64,000 nucleotides of DNA. Source: Neobacillus driksii. GTDB taxonomy: Bacteria; Bacillota; Bacilli; Bacillales; Cytobacillaceae. Shown here one piece after another: positions 34,844 to 43,137 of the stretch (position 1 is its first letter; each line of letters begins with the position of its first letter). Where the stretch lies: NCBI RefSeq assembly GCF_013409995.1, contig NZ_JACCBX010000005.1:248001-312000 (forward strand), in the 5' to 3' direction. The position numbers and the translations under genes are program-made. The notes beneath the pieces were generated by a model. The model was given only the letters and a program-made list of their open reading frames with translations, ran no database searches and was not told the DNA's origin.

Positions 34844-35635
34844 TTAGGTTGAAAAATCCTGGCGGGGGTTACTAGCAAGAACCTTCCGCAATTTTTCGAT
34901 CGCCTTTTTTTGCAGACGGGATACATGCATTTGCGAAATTCCTAGGGATTCCCCCACTTCGCGCTGACTTTTGTTATCGATAAACGTCCACTGAATAATT
35001 TGCTTCTCCCTTTCGTCCAACACATGAAGAGCGCTCTCTACTAGCAGCTGCTGGTCGACTCTTTCAAATCCTTTGTCTTCTGATCCGATCACGTCTAACG
35101 GCGTAACCCCGCTGCCGTCGGAACCGGTCTCAATTGTTTGGTCCACCGATGCCGTTTGATACCCTTTACCTAATTCCATTGTTTCGAGTACTTCCTCTTC
35201 AGAAATCCCTAAATACTCAGCGATTTCATAAATCTTTGGTGAGCGTTGATAGCGGTTCGTCAGCTCGTCCACTGCTCCATTTAATTTTGGCCACGTCTCT
35301 TTTATTCGGCGCGGTACATGAACATCCCACGTCTTGTCCCTTAAAAATCGTTTAATTTCACCAATTACCATCGGAATTAAATAGGCCTCAAATGGGTTCC
35401 CTGTACTAGGATCGAACCTTCTAATGCTTGATAATAATCCAATCATCCCTACCTGCACGATATCTTCATGCAAATTCCGACCTTTTGAATATTTTCTGGC
35501 AATGCTTCCAATCAGATTGGTGTACTGCTCTACTAACTGTATTTGAGCGGTCTCGCTCTCGTTCTCCTGAAAATCCTGAATCAACGCATATATATCTTCC
35601 TTAGTTCGTTTCACGGTCTGAGGTGGCTTTGTCAT
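34844..35635 (-). CDS. sigB: general stress sigma factor SigB
   Basis: Sigma-70 group 3 factor of 263 residues. Region 2 HEDIVQVGMIGLLSSIRRFD and IGEIKRFLRDKTWDVHVPRR, region 3 RSPKIYEIAEYLGI, region 4 helix-turn-helix Q-R-E-V-G-E-S-L-G-I-S-Q-M-H-V-S-R-L. Start placed at M-T-K-P-P-Q, ten bases after GAGGAG; a GTG three codons upstream is too close to it. Overlaps the end of rsbW by about 35 bases, as in other Bacillus sigB operons. Its own promoter recognition pattern recurs throughout this island. Confidence 0.97.
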   Translation of the reverse strand: MTKPPQTVKRTKEDIYALIQDFQENESETAQIQLVEQYTNLIGSIARKYSKGRNLHEDIVQVGMIGLLSSIRRFDPSTGNPFEAYLIPMVIGEIKRFLRDKTWDVHVPRRIKETWPKLNGAVDELTNRYQRSPKIYEIAEYLGISEEEVLETMELGKGYQTASVDQTIETGSDGSGVTPLDVIGSEDKGFERVDQQLLVESALHVLDEREKQIIQWTFIDNKSQREVGESLGISQMHVSRLQKKAIEKLRKVLASNPRQDFST

Positions 35636-36083
35636 GATTTTCACGCTCCTCGCCTAGGTACTTCACCATGAAGACCGTTACTCCGGAACGATTCAGAACA
35701 CGGACTTCATCCATGAGCGTTTCGATCAGATACAGACCTAACCCTCCCTCTGACAATTGGTCGACTGTAGTTGACTCTGTATAAGGGCCCAGTTCTTCTT
35801 TTGTTTTTAAAAAATTAAAGCTTTGACCGCTGTCAGCTACCATTGTTTCTAACTTATCCTCGTAAATACCGAAGCCGATAATCACCTCACCGACCTGGTT
35901 TTCCGGATAGGCATGCTGTACCGCGTTGGTGCAAGCTTCACTTACAGCGATTTTAATATCCTCAATTTCCTCATATGTATAACCCATGCGGCTCGCTATC
36001 CCTGAAATCGTTAATCGAATCACACCTACATATTCTGGTTTGGCTGGAATCTTCATTTCAACATAATCCATCACTTGTTTCAT
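35601..36083 (-). CDS. rsbW: anti-sigma-B factor / RsbV kinase RsbW
   Basis: GHKL-type serine kinase of 160 residues that binds sigma-B in unstressed cells and inactivates RsbV by phosphorylation. N-box S-E-A-C-T-N-A-V-Q-H-A-Y (about 48-59), G1 V-A-D-S-G, G2 S-E-G-G-L-G-L-Y-L. Very close to B. subtilis RsbW over its full length. ATG overlaps the rsbV stop (ATGA). Confidence 0.97.
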   Translation of the reverse strand: MKQVMDYVEMKIPAKPEYVGVIRLTISGIASRMGYTYEEIEDIKIAVSEACTNAVQHAYPENQVGEVIIGFGIYEDKLETMVADSGQSFNFLKTKEELGPYTESTTVDQLSEGGLGLYLIETLMDEVRVLNRSGVTVFMVKYLGEERENHDKATSDRETN

Positions 36084-36412
36084 CGTCCCACATCCTCTGC
36101 ATTGTCAGAAATACTCATAATATGACTTAAACCAGTAATGTTAAACAGACGCTTCAGCCGGTCGGATAACTCCACCAGCCTTAGTTCCCCATCATTTTTG
36201 TTTAACTGCTTAAACATCCCTACGAACACGCCAAGTCCGGTACTGTCCAAGTAGGAGACATCCTTTAGATTCACGGTAATCACATTATTTTTGCCCTCCG
36301 TAAGAGGCAGTAACTCTTCCCTGAGCTTCGGCGCCGTATACGCATCAATTTCTCCGCTAACACTCACGTATATTTCCTTATCATCTTCGTGCTTTTCTAT
36401 ATTTACTTTCAT
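36080..36412 (-). CDS. rsbV: anti-anti-sigma factor RsbV
   Basis: STAS-domain protein of 110 residues. The kinase target Ser is in S-Y-L-D-S-T-G-L-G-V-F (about 53-63). Unphosphorylated RsbV binds RsbW and frees sigma-B. GAGGTG before the ATG; first gene of the operon behind an autoregulatory sigma-B promoter. Confidence 0.96.
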   Translation of the reverse strand: MKVNIEKHEDDKEIYVSVSGEIDAYTAPKLREELLPLTEGKNNVITVNLKDVSYLDSTGLGVFVGMFKQLNKNDGELRLVELSDRLKRLFNITGLSHIMSISDNAEDVGR

Positions 36413-36443
36413 GTTATCACCTCTAAAAATATTTACTGTTTAC

Positions 36444-36468
36444 ATACCCGTTATAAAAAAAACTAAAC
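36444..36468 (-). promoter_or_regulatory. sigma-B promoter of the rsbV-rsbW-sigB-rsbY operon
   Basis: GTTTAG - 13 bp - GGGTAT; classic autoregulation site about 30 bases before rsbV. Confidence 0.88.
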
Positions 36469-36565
36469 CTATTTTTAAAAAAATATTTTTCTAGCATTAT
36501 ACCAGAATTAGGAAAACTTACGAATAGACACAAATCCCTATGAAAATAGTAGTGTATCGGATACC

Positions 36566-36600
36566 AGAAAAAGGCCTGCACCATTTGTGCAAGCCTCTTA
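36566..36600 (-). terminator. terminator of the 118-aa gene
   Basis: Minus-strand AGGCTTGCAC / GTGCAGGCCT and TTTTT. Confidence 0.75.
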
Positions 36601-36634
36601 TATATAGTAAAGGTAGTGTATGGCCGATTAAGGA

Positions 36635-36991
36635 TTAGTAACGATTTTGATTGTTACTTTTATTCTTCGATTCGGAGTTCGAATCTCCATCCCTTTGTTG
36701 AAATTCTTTATCAGCATTCTTGGATATCGAATCACCATATCTCTGCCTATCATTCTCTTGCTGGACATTTTCACCGCTTAAAAAGGTTGGATCGCCATCT
36801 CTTTGCCCCTGCTGACGTGAAAGCTCTCTTATATCTTCCACAATTTCATCGCCTGGGAGCTCCTGCTTCACCTGAGGATCTTGACCATCGGTATAACCCG
36901 TAGGTTCTTTTTCAAAACTGTCCGTAAATTCATTTTCATCCTTACGTCTCAATGATTCCGTTTCTTTGTCATCTACATAATTTTTACCCAT
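36635..36991 (-). CDS. hydrophilic stress-associated protein
   Basis: 118 residues, almost no hydrophobic core: rich in D, E, N, Q, K and S, with QQRDGDSNSESKNKSNNQN at the C-terminus. Likely intrinsically disordered, hydrophilin-like. GGAGGG before the ATG; sigma-B promoter about 135 bases upstream and a clear terminator. Family not recognised. Confidence 0.7.
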   Translation of the reverse strand: MGKNYVDDKETESLRRKDENEFTDSFEKEPTGYTDGQDPQVKQELPGDEIVEDIRELSRQQGQRDGDPTFLSGENVQQENDRQRYGDSISKNADKEFQQRDGDSNSESKNKSNNQNRY

Positions 36992-37133
36992 GATTGTTCC
37001 CTCCTTTTATTTTTTTCAGATTGCCGTTTTTCATTCCTGCTGGTCTTACCGAACATGCAACCACATACTTCAACCACCCTCCTTCTATTTATCGTGATGA
37101 TGAGGTTAGCTCGTTTCTAACCTTGATAGTGTT

Positions 37134-37158
37134 ATACCCGATTGGACGAGTATCAAAC
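37134..37158 (-). promoter_or_regulatory. sigma-B promoter (118-aa gene)
   Basis: GTTTGA - 13 bp - GGGTAT, immediately behind the corA stop codon. Confidence 0.75.
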
Positions 37159-37162
37159 TTTT

Positions 37163-38095
37163 TTAATGAAAAAAGGAACCTTTCTTTTTCCCTTTTAAAA
37201 GATCCCCTGTCCAGCCCTTGGTTTTTAAGTATCCATAAAGGAGAGCGGTCGACGCCACAATTGAAATAATAGAAATAAGATACCCATACTTCCACTCGAG
37301 CTCAGGCATATGTTTAAAATTCATGCCCCATAGCGCCCCTAGAGCCATAATCGGGGTAAAAACAGTCGTTAGGACCGTTAAAGTTTTCATAATTTCATTG
37401 CCTCGATGGGAGGAAATCACCTCTTCTAAATGAATAATCGAGTCTAACTCCTCCTCATACTCCCTTAGCAGCACATTTGCCCGGTCGATCCGTTTGCAGG
37501 TCCGGATAAAAATTTCTCCGTTATTGACTTTAGGAAAATTGGTTTCATCTATTGCCATCTTCAGCTCCTGAATCGGAATCAGCAGATTTTTACAAACTAA
37601 CAGTTCATGCCGCTGATGAAAGACATGCTCCAAAATCCGCATTTCATTCCTCTTTTTGACACCCCACATCAGCTTATAGAGTGACTCCTCGAACTGATCA
37701 ATCTCGCCCAGTAAGTCATTAACCAGTTCCCCTAGCAAAAATAAAAAGCCATCTACCGCATTCTCCGCTTTATTAAGCTGCCGCAGCATGACTTCTGGGG
37801 AAAGTTCTTTAAAAGAGGTAAACTCTAAATCAACAGTAAATAATGTATTGCAGGTTAGATAGAAATGAAAAATACTGTGTTCTTCTTCCTCATCGACATT
37901 TTGGCGATAAATAAGCGACCCATTCACGACTCTTTCCCCATCGATCAACCCGTGCACTTTTACGCAATTGTTGTTATTTTTCCGAACGCTCATTATCCAG
38001 CTTGATAGCAGTGTTTCCTTATCCCATACCGCATTCAGCTCATTTTTAGTTAATTGAACCCATTTCCATTGATCAAAATTGATATTTCTCTCCAT
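37163..38095 (-). CDS. corA: CorA-family divalent cation channel
   Basis: 310 residues: soluble alpha/beta domain, long stalk helices (about 120-245) and two C-terminal transmembrane helices (about 250-270 and 280-300). The selectivity motif is G-M-N in L-W-G-M-N-F-K-H-M-P-E-L. Transports Mg2+ or a related cation; specificity is not visible. Start at M-E-R-N-I-N seven bases after AAGGAGG. The upstream GTTTGG - 13 bp - GGGGAA is a poor sigma-B match. Confidence 0.9.
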   Translation of the reverse strand: MERNINFDQWKWVQLTKNELNAVWDKETLLSSWIMSVRKNNNNCVKVHGLIDGERVVNGSLIYRQNVDEEEEHSIFHFYLTCNTLFTVDLEFTSFKELSPEVMLRQLNKAENAVDGFLFLLGELVNDLLGEIDQFEESLYKLMWGVKKRNEMRILEHVFHQRHELLVCKNLLIPIQELKMAIDETNFPKVNNGEIFIRTCKRIDRANVLLREYEEELDSIIHLEEVISSHRGNEIMKTLTVLTTVFTPIMALGALWGMNFKHMPELEWKYGYLISIISIVASTALLYGYLKTKGWTGDLLKGKKKGSFFH

Positions 38096-38126
38096 ACTAC
38101 TACCTCCTTCCATACCAATCCTTTGA

Positions 38127-38151
38127 TTCCCCTAAAAAGAGTAAACCAAAC
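38127..38151 (-). promoter_or_regulatory. weak sigma-B-like site before corA
   Basis: GTTTGG - 13 bp - GGGGAA; two mismatches in the -10. Confidence 0.28.
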
Positions 38152-38161
38152 GTAAAAAAAT

Positions 38162-38187
38162 GTTTAAGTGTGCAATGAAACGGGTAT
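38162..38187 (+). promoter_or_regulatory. sigma-B promoter (89-aa gene)
   Basis: GTTTAA - 14 bp - GGGTAT; full consensus. Confidence 0.85.
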
Positions 38188-38221
38188 GTACAAAACAAGT
38201 CCACATTCTAAGGAGGTTTTA

Positions 38222-38491
38222 ATGATGAATAAAGTCCTAAGTATGAGCTCGCTGGTAGCAGTAGGAATTGGAGCGTCAGCAGTATGGCTATCAAACAAAC
38301 CTAACCGAATTAAAGCTGAAAGTATGTTAAGAGACTTGAAACGTAAGGTGAAACCGAACGTATACGCTAAATCTGAACAGCTTCCGATCGATAAGGGCGG
38401 AAATCCACACCCGAAGGATTTTCCCGATAACGATATGGTGAGTGAGGGTGCACAGTATTCCGTTCAATTTTACAATGAGAAAATTCAATAA
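38222..38491 (+). CDS. small membrane-anchored stress protein
   Basis: 89 residues: one N-terminal hydrophobic helix (about 4-24, VLSMSSLVAVGIGASAVWL), then the basic motif S-N-K-P-N-R-I-K-A-E and a hydrophilic tail. AAGGAGG five bases before tandem ATGs. The first 45 residues resemble the 49-aa protein near 40.5 kb (shared V-L-S-x3-L...K-P-N-R-x-K). Strong sigma-B promoter and terminator. Unknown family. Confidence 0.75.
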   Translation: MMNKVLSMSSLVAVGIGASAVWLSNKPNRIKAESMLRDLKRKVKPNVYAKSEQLPIDKGGNPHPKDFPDNDMVSEGAQYSVQFYNEKIQ

Positions 38492-38499
38492 TCGAGCAG

Positions 38500-38531
38500 C
38501 GGCTGGGGTCCTTGAACCCCAGCCTTTTTTT
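38500..38531 (+). terminator. terminator of the 89-aa gene
   Basis: GGCTGGGGT / ACCCCAGCC with TTTTTTT. Confidence 0.9.
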
Positions 38532-38562
38532 ATTTCCTCTTCGACTAGCTTTTCCTTTCCAC

Positions 38563-38604
38563 GTAAAAATGTCTTCCTTTCACTCGAAAAGAAGACATTT
38601 TTTA
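38563..38604 (-). terminator. terminator of the YteA-like gene
   Basis: Minus-strand AATGTCTTC / GAAGACATT with a 14-base loop, followed by TTTA. Confidence 0.75.
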
Positions 38605-38617
38605 CTGCCAATATATT

Positions 38618-39094
38618 TTAGGAAGATGAGTTACCATGCATGCTGATCAATTCATCCACGGTTTGAATCCGCTTATCTCCTCTTACATCTTCCTCTGGGG
38701 TTAAAAATGAGTGATCCACAGGAAGGCTGGCGATATTCTCTTTCTCCAGCTCTTTTTGCGCCTCTACCGTTCGTTTGGCATACGGCAGGGCTTTAAGCCT
38801 TTCATAGGGAATCGGTTCTCCAGTATCGACACAAACGCCAAAGGAACCTGTTTTAATCCGTTCCAACGCCTCATTCACTTCTTCGAGGAGATTGTTTGCT
38901 GTTTCATGCAAAACCTTTTGTCTTTCCCGTTCCTCCAATTGTGTGGCCGTATCGGCAAAATGATTATCATAGCTCGTTAATTCACCGTAATCCTCGAACG
39001 ATAAAGGCTCATTGGCTTCTACCATTTGAATGGTTTCTTCCTTCAGTTGCAGTAACTTTTTCTTAAAATAGCTCAGCTCTTCTTTTGATAACAT
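38618..39094 (-). CDS. TraR/DksA-type protein, YteA-like
   Basis: 158 residues: N-terminal coiled coil (about 1-75) and a C-terminal DksA/TraR domain, F-G-V-C-V-D-T-G-E-P-I-P-Y-E-R-L-K-A-L-P-Y-A. Only one Cys of the four-Cys zinc finger remains, as is usual in the YteA/YocK/YlyA group of Bacillus. These may touch RNA polymerase through the secondary channel. GGGAGGG before the ATG; sigma-B promoter upstream, in line with sigma-B control of yocK in B. subtilis. Confidence 0.82.
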   Translation of the reverse strand: MLSKEELSYFKKKLLQLKEETIQMVEANEPLSFEDYGELTSYDNHFADTATQLEERERQKVLHETANNLLEEVNEALERIKTGSFGVCVDTGEPIPYERLKALPYAKRTVEAQKELEKENIASLPVDHSFLTPEEDVRGDKRIQTVDELISMHGNSSS

Positions 39095-39125
39095 GTATTT
39101 TCCCTCCCATACTTCTGCCTGTTAT

Positions 39126-39152
39126 TTACCCGTTCATGTATAAACATGAAAC
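39126..39152 (-). promoter_or_regulatory. sigma-B promoter (YteA-like gene)
   Basis: GTTTCA - 15 bp - GGGTAA. Confidence 0.6.
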
Positions 39153-39169
39153 TTTCTAGCCACATCCAG

Positions 39170-40321
39170 TTAAAAAATGGCGTCATTATATGACTTTGTT
39201 TCATTTTTGTTTTCCCCCTTGATGATTTTTTCCTTGATCGATTTCTCTTTTCTCAGCTTCCATAACCGGTAGCTATGGTGGGCAATTACCTTAATGACCG
39301 CATACACGGGAACCGCGATGATTAACCCGAGAACCCCGCCTATACGTCCTGCTGCAAGTAACAAGGATATGATCGTGAGCGGATGGATCTCTAGCTTTTT
39401 CCCCATCACTTGAGGTGAAATAATATGTCCTTCAATCTGTTGGACGACAATCATCACCATGAGGACTTTTACCACCATCATCGGTGAATCGATCGACGCT
39501 ATAATCATTGCAGGAATAATCGCTAAGATAGGACCGATAAACGGGATGACATTGGTAAACATGGCAAAAATCGCAACAAGAAGGGAGTAGTCAAGGTCAA
39601 TAAGCAAATACCCAATAAAAAGCATGACACCTATACAAAAACTAACAAGAACTTGGCCTTGAATATACGAGCTGAGCGCTTCATCTAAATCAGCCAATAT
39701 TTTTCGTCCATTTTTCTGCTGCCTCACTGGCAATAAACGGAGAATATACAAAGGCGCCTTTTCGCCTTCTTTTAACATGTAATAGAGAATAAACGGAACA
39801 GTCGTAAAGACGATGACAATACTTGCAAGTACCCCAATAATATTCATAAAATTTGTTCCAATTGTAGAAAGACTTGAAGAAACCGACTTAGTAATCGCTT
39901 CGGAAGCCTTTTCTACATCAACACTGTCATTTTCCTGTAACTGATTGAACCATTTACTCTGCTCAAGCTCAGTCAATTTCTCCGGTATCGCCTCCATAAG
40001 TTGAGGCGTGCTATCGACGAAACTTTTCATTTGCTCTTTCAGAATAGGACCGCCAAGAAAGATTAATAATGAGATTAATAGACCAAATAGTAAATAGATC
40101 AACAGGATAGAAAATGTTCTGGGAATATTTTTTAATTGAAGATAATTCACCAGCGGGCGAAACAAGTAATAGAGCACCCCGGACAGCAAAAAGGGAAAAA
40201 ACAGTGTTTGGGCAAGTAAAAAGAAAGGCTGGAAAATAAAATCAATTTTCATTGCGACAAAAATAATTAAAAAAATAAGCAAAAGACCATAACCAAATCG
40301 AAATGCCCTCGTGTGCAGCAT
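39170..40321 (-). CDS. AI-2E family transporter
   Basis: 383-residue membrane protein with about eight helices and a large loop between helices 3 and 4 (MKSFVDSTPQLMEAIPEKL). The C-terminal block V-M-G-K-x-L-x-I-H-P-L-x-I and G-G-V-L-G-L-I-I-A-V-P is the AI-2E/PerM signature. Related proteins export small molecules or act as Na+/H+ antiporters; substrate unknown. Start at M-L-H-T-R-A after GGAGGTGAGG; a longer frame is rejected. Related to B. subtilis YdbI/YtvI type; sigma-B-like promoter upstream. Confidence 0.88.
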   Translation of the reverse strand: MLHTRAFRFGYGLLLIFLIIFVAMKIDFIFQPFFLLAQTLFFPFLLSGVLYYLFRPLVNYLQLKNIPRTFSILLIYLLFGLLISLLIFLGGPILKEQMKSFVDSTPQLMEAIPEKLTELEQSKWFNQLQENDSVDVEKASEAITKSVSSSLSTIGTNFMNIIGVLASIVIVFTTVPFILYYMLKEGEKAPLYILRLLPVRQQKNGRKILADLDEALSSYIQGQVLVSFCIGVMLFIGYLLIDLDYSLLVAIFAMFTNVIPFIGPILAIIPAMIIASIDSPMMVVKVLMVMIVVQQIEGHIISPQVMGKKLEIHPLTIISLLLAAGRIGGVLGLIIAVPVYAVIKVIAHHSYRLWKLRKEKSIKEKIIKGENKNETKSYNDAIF

Positions 40322-40359
40322 GTTCCTCACCTCCAATTTACAAAACCCTTTACGTGTAA

Positions 40360-40385
40360 ATACCCGTTCTTTCATAAAGCTAATC
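40360..40385 (-). promoter_or_regulatory. sigma-B promoter (AI-2E transporter)
   Basis: GATTAG - 14 bp - GGGTAT; perfect -10, one mismatch in -35. Confidence 0.6.
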
Positions 40386-40413
40386 CCACATTTACAAAAA
40401 TAAATGATTTTAC

Positions 40414-40446
40414 AAAAAGACACGCGGAGCACCGCATGTCTTTTGA
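40414..40446 (-). terminator. terminator of the 49-aa gene
   Basis: Minus-strand GACATGCGG / CCGCGTGTC, A/T-flanked, with TTTTT. Confidence 0.85.
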
Positions 40447-40470
40447 CTTCCTTATCTCTATCAGGAGTGT

Positions 40471-40620
40471 TTATTTCTTATTAAGCGAAGGTGTAATGTT
40501 CAACTTTCCAAGTATATTTTTTACCTTCATTCTGTTCGGTTTATACGCAAACCACTTTGCGACCGATACTCCCATTCCTAAAACCGTTAAAAGTCCTTTC
40601 ACCGATAAAACTCGTTTCAT
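40471..40620 (-). CDS. small membrane-anchored protein (49 aa)
   Basis: Short gene: M-K-R-V-L-S-V-K-G-L-L-T-V-L-G-M, then a hydrophobic helix, A-Y-K-P-N-R-M-K-V-K-N-I-L and a Lys-rich end. AAGGAGG seven bases before the ATG and a strong terminator support it. Shortened paralogue of the 89-aa protein at 38.2 kb. No clear promoter consensus was found. Confidence 0.72.
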   Translation of the reverse strand: MKRVLSVKGLLTVLGMGVSVAKWFAYKPNRMKVKNILGKLNITPSLNKK

Positions 40621-40819
40621 ATAAAGTCCTCCTTTACATCTCATTTCAAGAAAAGAAGCTTGTAGAAATCTGATTCGTACATTCCACTCGTCATCCAGTG
40701 AACTTATAACCTATGTTTATGATGTACCACCTAAACACCAATCTAAAACTCCTTTTTCTCTATTTAATCGTTTTGAAATCCTCGTAATCTATCGGGCCTT
40801 TTCTTTTTTCTTAAAAACA

Positions 40820-40844
40820 GTTTAAGGCGACAGTTATCGGGTAT
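40820..40844 (+). promoter_or_regulatory. sigma-B promoter (TrkA-C membrane protein)
   Basis: GTTTAA - 13 bp - GGGTAT; full consensus. Confidence 0.85.
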
Positions 40845-40890
40845 TTAACTAATAAGTCACCGAACTGTTAAGAACATGCAGTGATAAAAA

Positions 40891-40926
40891 GGTTGGGGCT
40901 TTACAGCCCCAGCCAATTTTTTGGAT
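40891..40926 (+). terminator. terminator-like hairpin in the 5' leader
   Basis: GGTTGGGGC / GCCCCAGCC (one G-T pair), loop TTTACA region, then AATTTTTT. It lies between the sigma-B promoter and the start codon of the same gene, so it may attenuate that transcript. Confidence 0.6.
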
Positions 40927-40940
40927 TCAGAGGTGAAAAA

Positions 40941-41663
40941 ATGAATCTATTCTTTTTACTCATCTATTTCATCATCATTACTACTGTCATCGAAATTTTT
41001 GTCATTCTTTTTCGGTTAACGGATTTAAAGTTGGAGGTTTCAAGGTTTCAGGTCATTTCATTAATGACAGGTACAGGCTTTACAACTGGAGAGTCGGAGT
41101 TAATTTTAGGCCACCCGGTTCGTAGGAAACTAGCCACTTTTCTAATCCTATTTGGGGCCTTCTCACTTGCTGTTATCATTTCTTCCATTAGTACGATTTT
41201 ATCGGAGGATCTTCGAACGAAGAATATTATCTATGCTGCAGGCGGTGTTCTGCTTGTTTTTGCTATTTTAAGGCTGAGGAATGTGCAAACGAGGTTATCC
41301 AAGTTATTTAAGCAAGAAATGAAGCAGAATATTGAACTTGGTGATCTACCCATGAGAGATATCTTTATGTCTGAAGAACAAGACCAGCTGCTAAATCTTC
41401 ATATCTATAAAGAATCTTCTCTCTTTCAAAAACAAATCAGTCAAGTGATCCAGGATCATGACGAGTTAGAGTTTGTTGTATTGTTTATCAAAAGAGGCGA
41501 ATTAAAACTTAGAAGAAATATCTATCATACAAAAATACACGAAGGTGATCAGATTCTGTTATTCGGAGAAATGAACGTCATTTCCAAGCTATTTAAAAAT
41601 GACATTAAAATCATGGAGGAAAAACTAAAAAATACCCTCCATACACCCGTTAATGAGCACTAA
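40941..41663 (+). CDS. membrane protein with TrkA-C (RCK_C) domain
   Basis: 240 residues: three hydrophobic segments in the first 130 residues (first about 3-23; LMTGTGFTTGESELI follows, reminiscent of the selectivity loops of Trk/Ktr-type proteins), then a C-terminal TrkA-C domain (about 165-235, FVVLFIKRGELKLRR, GDQILLFGE). Probably an ion-transport or ion-sensing protein. Start at M-N-L-F-F after AGAGGTG; the frame upstream overlaps the leader hairpin and is rejected. Confidence 0.8.
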   Translation: MNLFFLLIYFIIITTVIEIFVILFRLTDLKLEVSRFQVISLMTGTGFTTGESELILGHPVRRKLATFLILFGAFSLAVIISSISTILSEDLRTKNIIYAAGGVLLVFAILRLRNVQTRLSKLFKQEMKQNIELGDLPMRDIFMSEEQDQLLNLHIYKESSLFQKQISQVIQDHDELEFVVLFIKRGELKLRRNIYHTKIHEGDQILLFGEMNVISKLFKNDIKIMEEKLKNTLHTPVNEH

Positions 41664-41710
41664 TAACCAGTACATTCGCAAGTCTGGATTTCAAATACTC
41701 CTTATACCAC

Positions 41711-41752
41711 AGAAAGGCACACGTTATCTAACATGACGTGTGCCTTACATTT
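41711..41752. terminator. shared terminator
   Basis: AAGGCACACGT / ACGTGTGCCTT with an 11-base loop, between convergent genes. Confidence 0.8.
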
Positions 41753-41754
41753 GC

Positions 41755-43047
41755 TTAGCTGACAATTTTTTTTACATCTAAATACAAAATATGGTGACCC
41801 ACTGCCTCACGGACCTTGAACAGGTATCCATCGAACTTAGCCTCTGTGCCAATACCTACGTCAAAGTTTTGGGTAAGGAACCAGCCGCCAATCGTATCAA
41901 TTCTTTCACCGGCTATGTTTGTACCGAGTAAACTGTTAACTTCCTCAATTAACACCTTTCCATCCAGTAAATAATGGTTTTCCTTTACCTTTTGAATCTT
42001 TGCTACTTCATCAGTGTCAAATTCATCTCGTACCTCACCAACAATTTCCTCAATAATATCCTCTACTGTTACTAACCCAGATGTACCACCGTATTCATCA
42101 ACAAGAATTGCCATCTGCGTGCGTTCTTTTTGCATTCTCACCAATAAATCATGGATAGGGATCGTTTCAATCGCTTTTATCACCGGTTTTATGAAGGGTC
42201 TTAGACTCCCTTCCTTTTTATTCATGAGTTGGGCCGTTACCATCACTTTAACGTTAAGAACCCCTATAATGTTGTCTTTGTCACCCTCCATGACGGGGTA
42301 CCTCGAATAATTCTCCGCTCTTACCTTGTTTAAAACCACTTCAATGGAATCGTTAATTGATAGGGTACTAATCTCAGTCCGGGGTACCATGATTTCTTTT
42401 GCCACTCTCTCATCAAATTCAAAAATATTGTTCACATAGTTTAATTCATTTTGATTGATTTCACCCTTCTTATAGCTTTCCGATAACAGCAAACGAAGCT
42501 CTTCTTCCGAATGAGCTAATTCTTGTTCGGATTCCGGTTTTAAGCCGAAAATTCCAACTAGCAGTCTAGCAGAACCGTTTAGTGCCCAAATAAAGGGGCG
42601 CATCACTTTGGTAAATCCTATGATTGGGGCAGCAAACAGAAGTGCTACCTCTTCTGCCTTGTGAATAGCAACGGTTTTCGGGGCTAATTCCCCCACTACG
42701 ACATGGAGAAATGTAACAGCTATAAAGGCAATAATAAAAGAGAGAATATGTGAAAGCGATACGTTGATATTTAATACAGAAAACAAGGGATGGATTATTT
42801 TTTCCACAGTGGGTTCTCCCAGCCAACCGAGTCCGAGTGCTGTTACCGTTATCCCCAATTGACAGGCTGATAGGTATTCATCCAGGTGGTTTACTACCTT
42901 TTTAGCAGAAACTGCACCCTTTTTCCCTTCCGCAATTAATTGATCAATTCTAGATGGGCGAACCTTTACAATCGCAAATTCTATCGCTACGAAAAAGCCG
43001 GTTAGTGCAATTAAAAGGGCTATCAATAATAGATTTATAATTGTCAT
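41755..43047 (-). CDS. CNNM/CorC-type (hemolysin C family) membrane protein
   Basis: 430 residues: DUF21/CNNM transmembrane domain (about 1-190, helices with [16 protein letters not shown]), two CBS repeats (about 210-335: E-I-M-V-P-R-T-E-I, then [12 protein letters not shown]) and a C-terminal CorC_HlyC domain (about 350-425). The family includes Mg2+ exporters such as MpfA/YhdP; the hemolysin name is historical. GGGAGGAAGG before the ATG. Close to corA, hinting at Mg2+ balance in this stretch. Confidence 0.9.
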   Translation of the reverse strand: MTIINLLLIALLIALTGFFVAIEFAIVKVRPSRIDQLIAEGKKGAVSAKKVVNHLDEYLSACQLGITVTALGLGWLGEPTVEKIIHPLFSVLNINVSLSHILSFIIAFIAVTFLHVVVGELAPKTVAIHKAEEVALLFAAPIIGFTKVMRPFIWALNGSARLLVGIFGLKPESEQELAHSEEELRLLLSESYKKGEINQNELNYVNNIFEFDERVAKEIMVPRTEISTLSINDSIEVVLNKVRAENYSRYPVMEGDKDNIIGVLNVKVMVTAQLMNKKEGSLRPFIKPVIKAIETIPIHDLLVRMQKERTQMAILVDEYGGTSGLVTVEDIIEEIVGEVRDEFDTDEVAKIQKVKENHYLLDGKVLIEEVNSLLGTNIAGERIDTIGGWFLTQNFDVGIGTEAKFDGYLFKVREAVGHHILYLDVKKIVS

Positions 43048-43071
43048 TGAGCAGCCTTCCTCCCTTCTTAT

Positions 43072-43115
43072 AAAAATAACAATCCGAAATCATGTAGATC
43101 CGGATTGTTATTATT
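43072..43115 (-). terminator. terminator of the channel gene
   Basis: Minus-strand AACAATCCG / CGGATTGTT with T-rich end (ATTTTTAT). Confidence 0.8.
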
Positions 43116-43137
43116 TCGTTTAGCTTCAACGAATCTC

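Noticed and set aside
40881..41663. Longer start for the TrkA-C membrane protein
   Set aside because: The first 20 codons lie in the terminator-like leader hairpin and lack a ribosome binding site.
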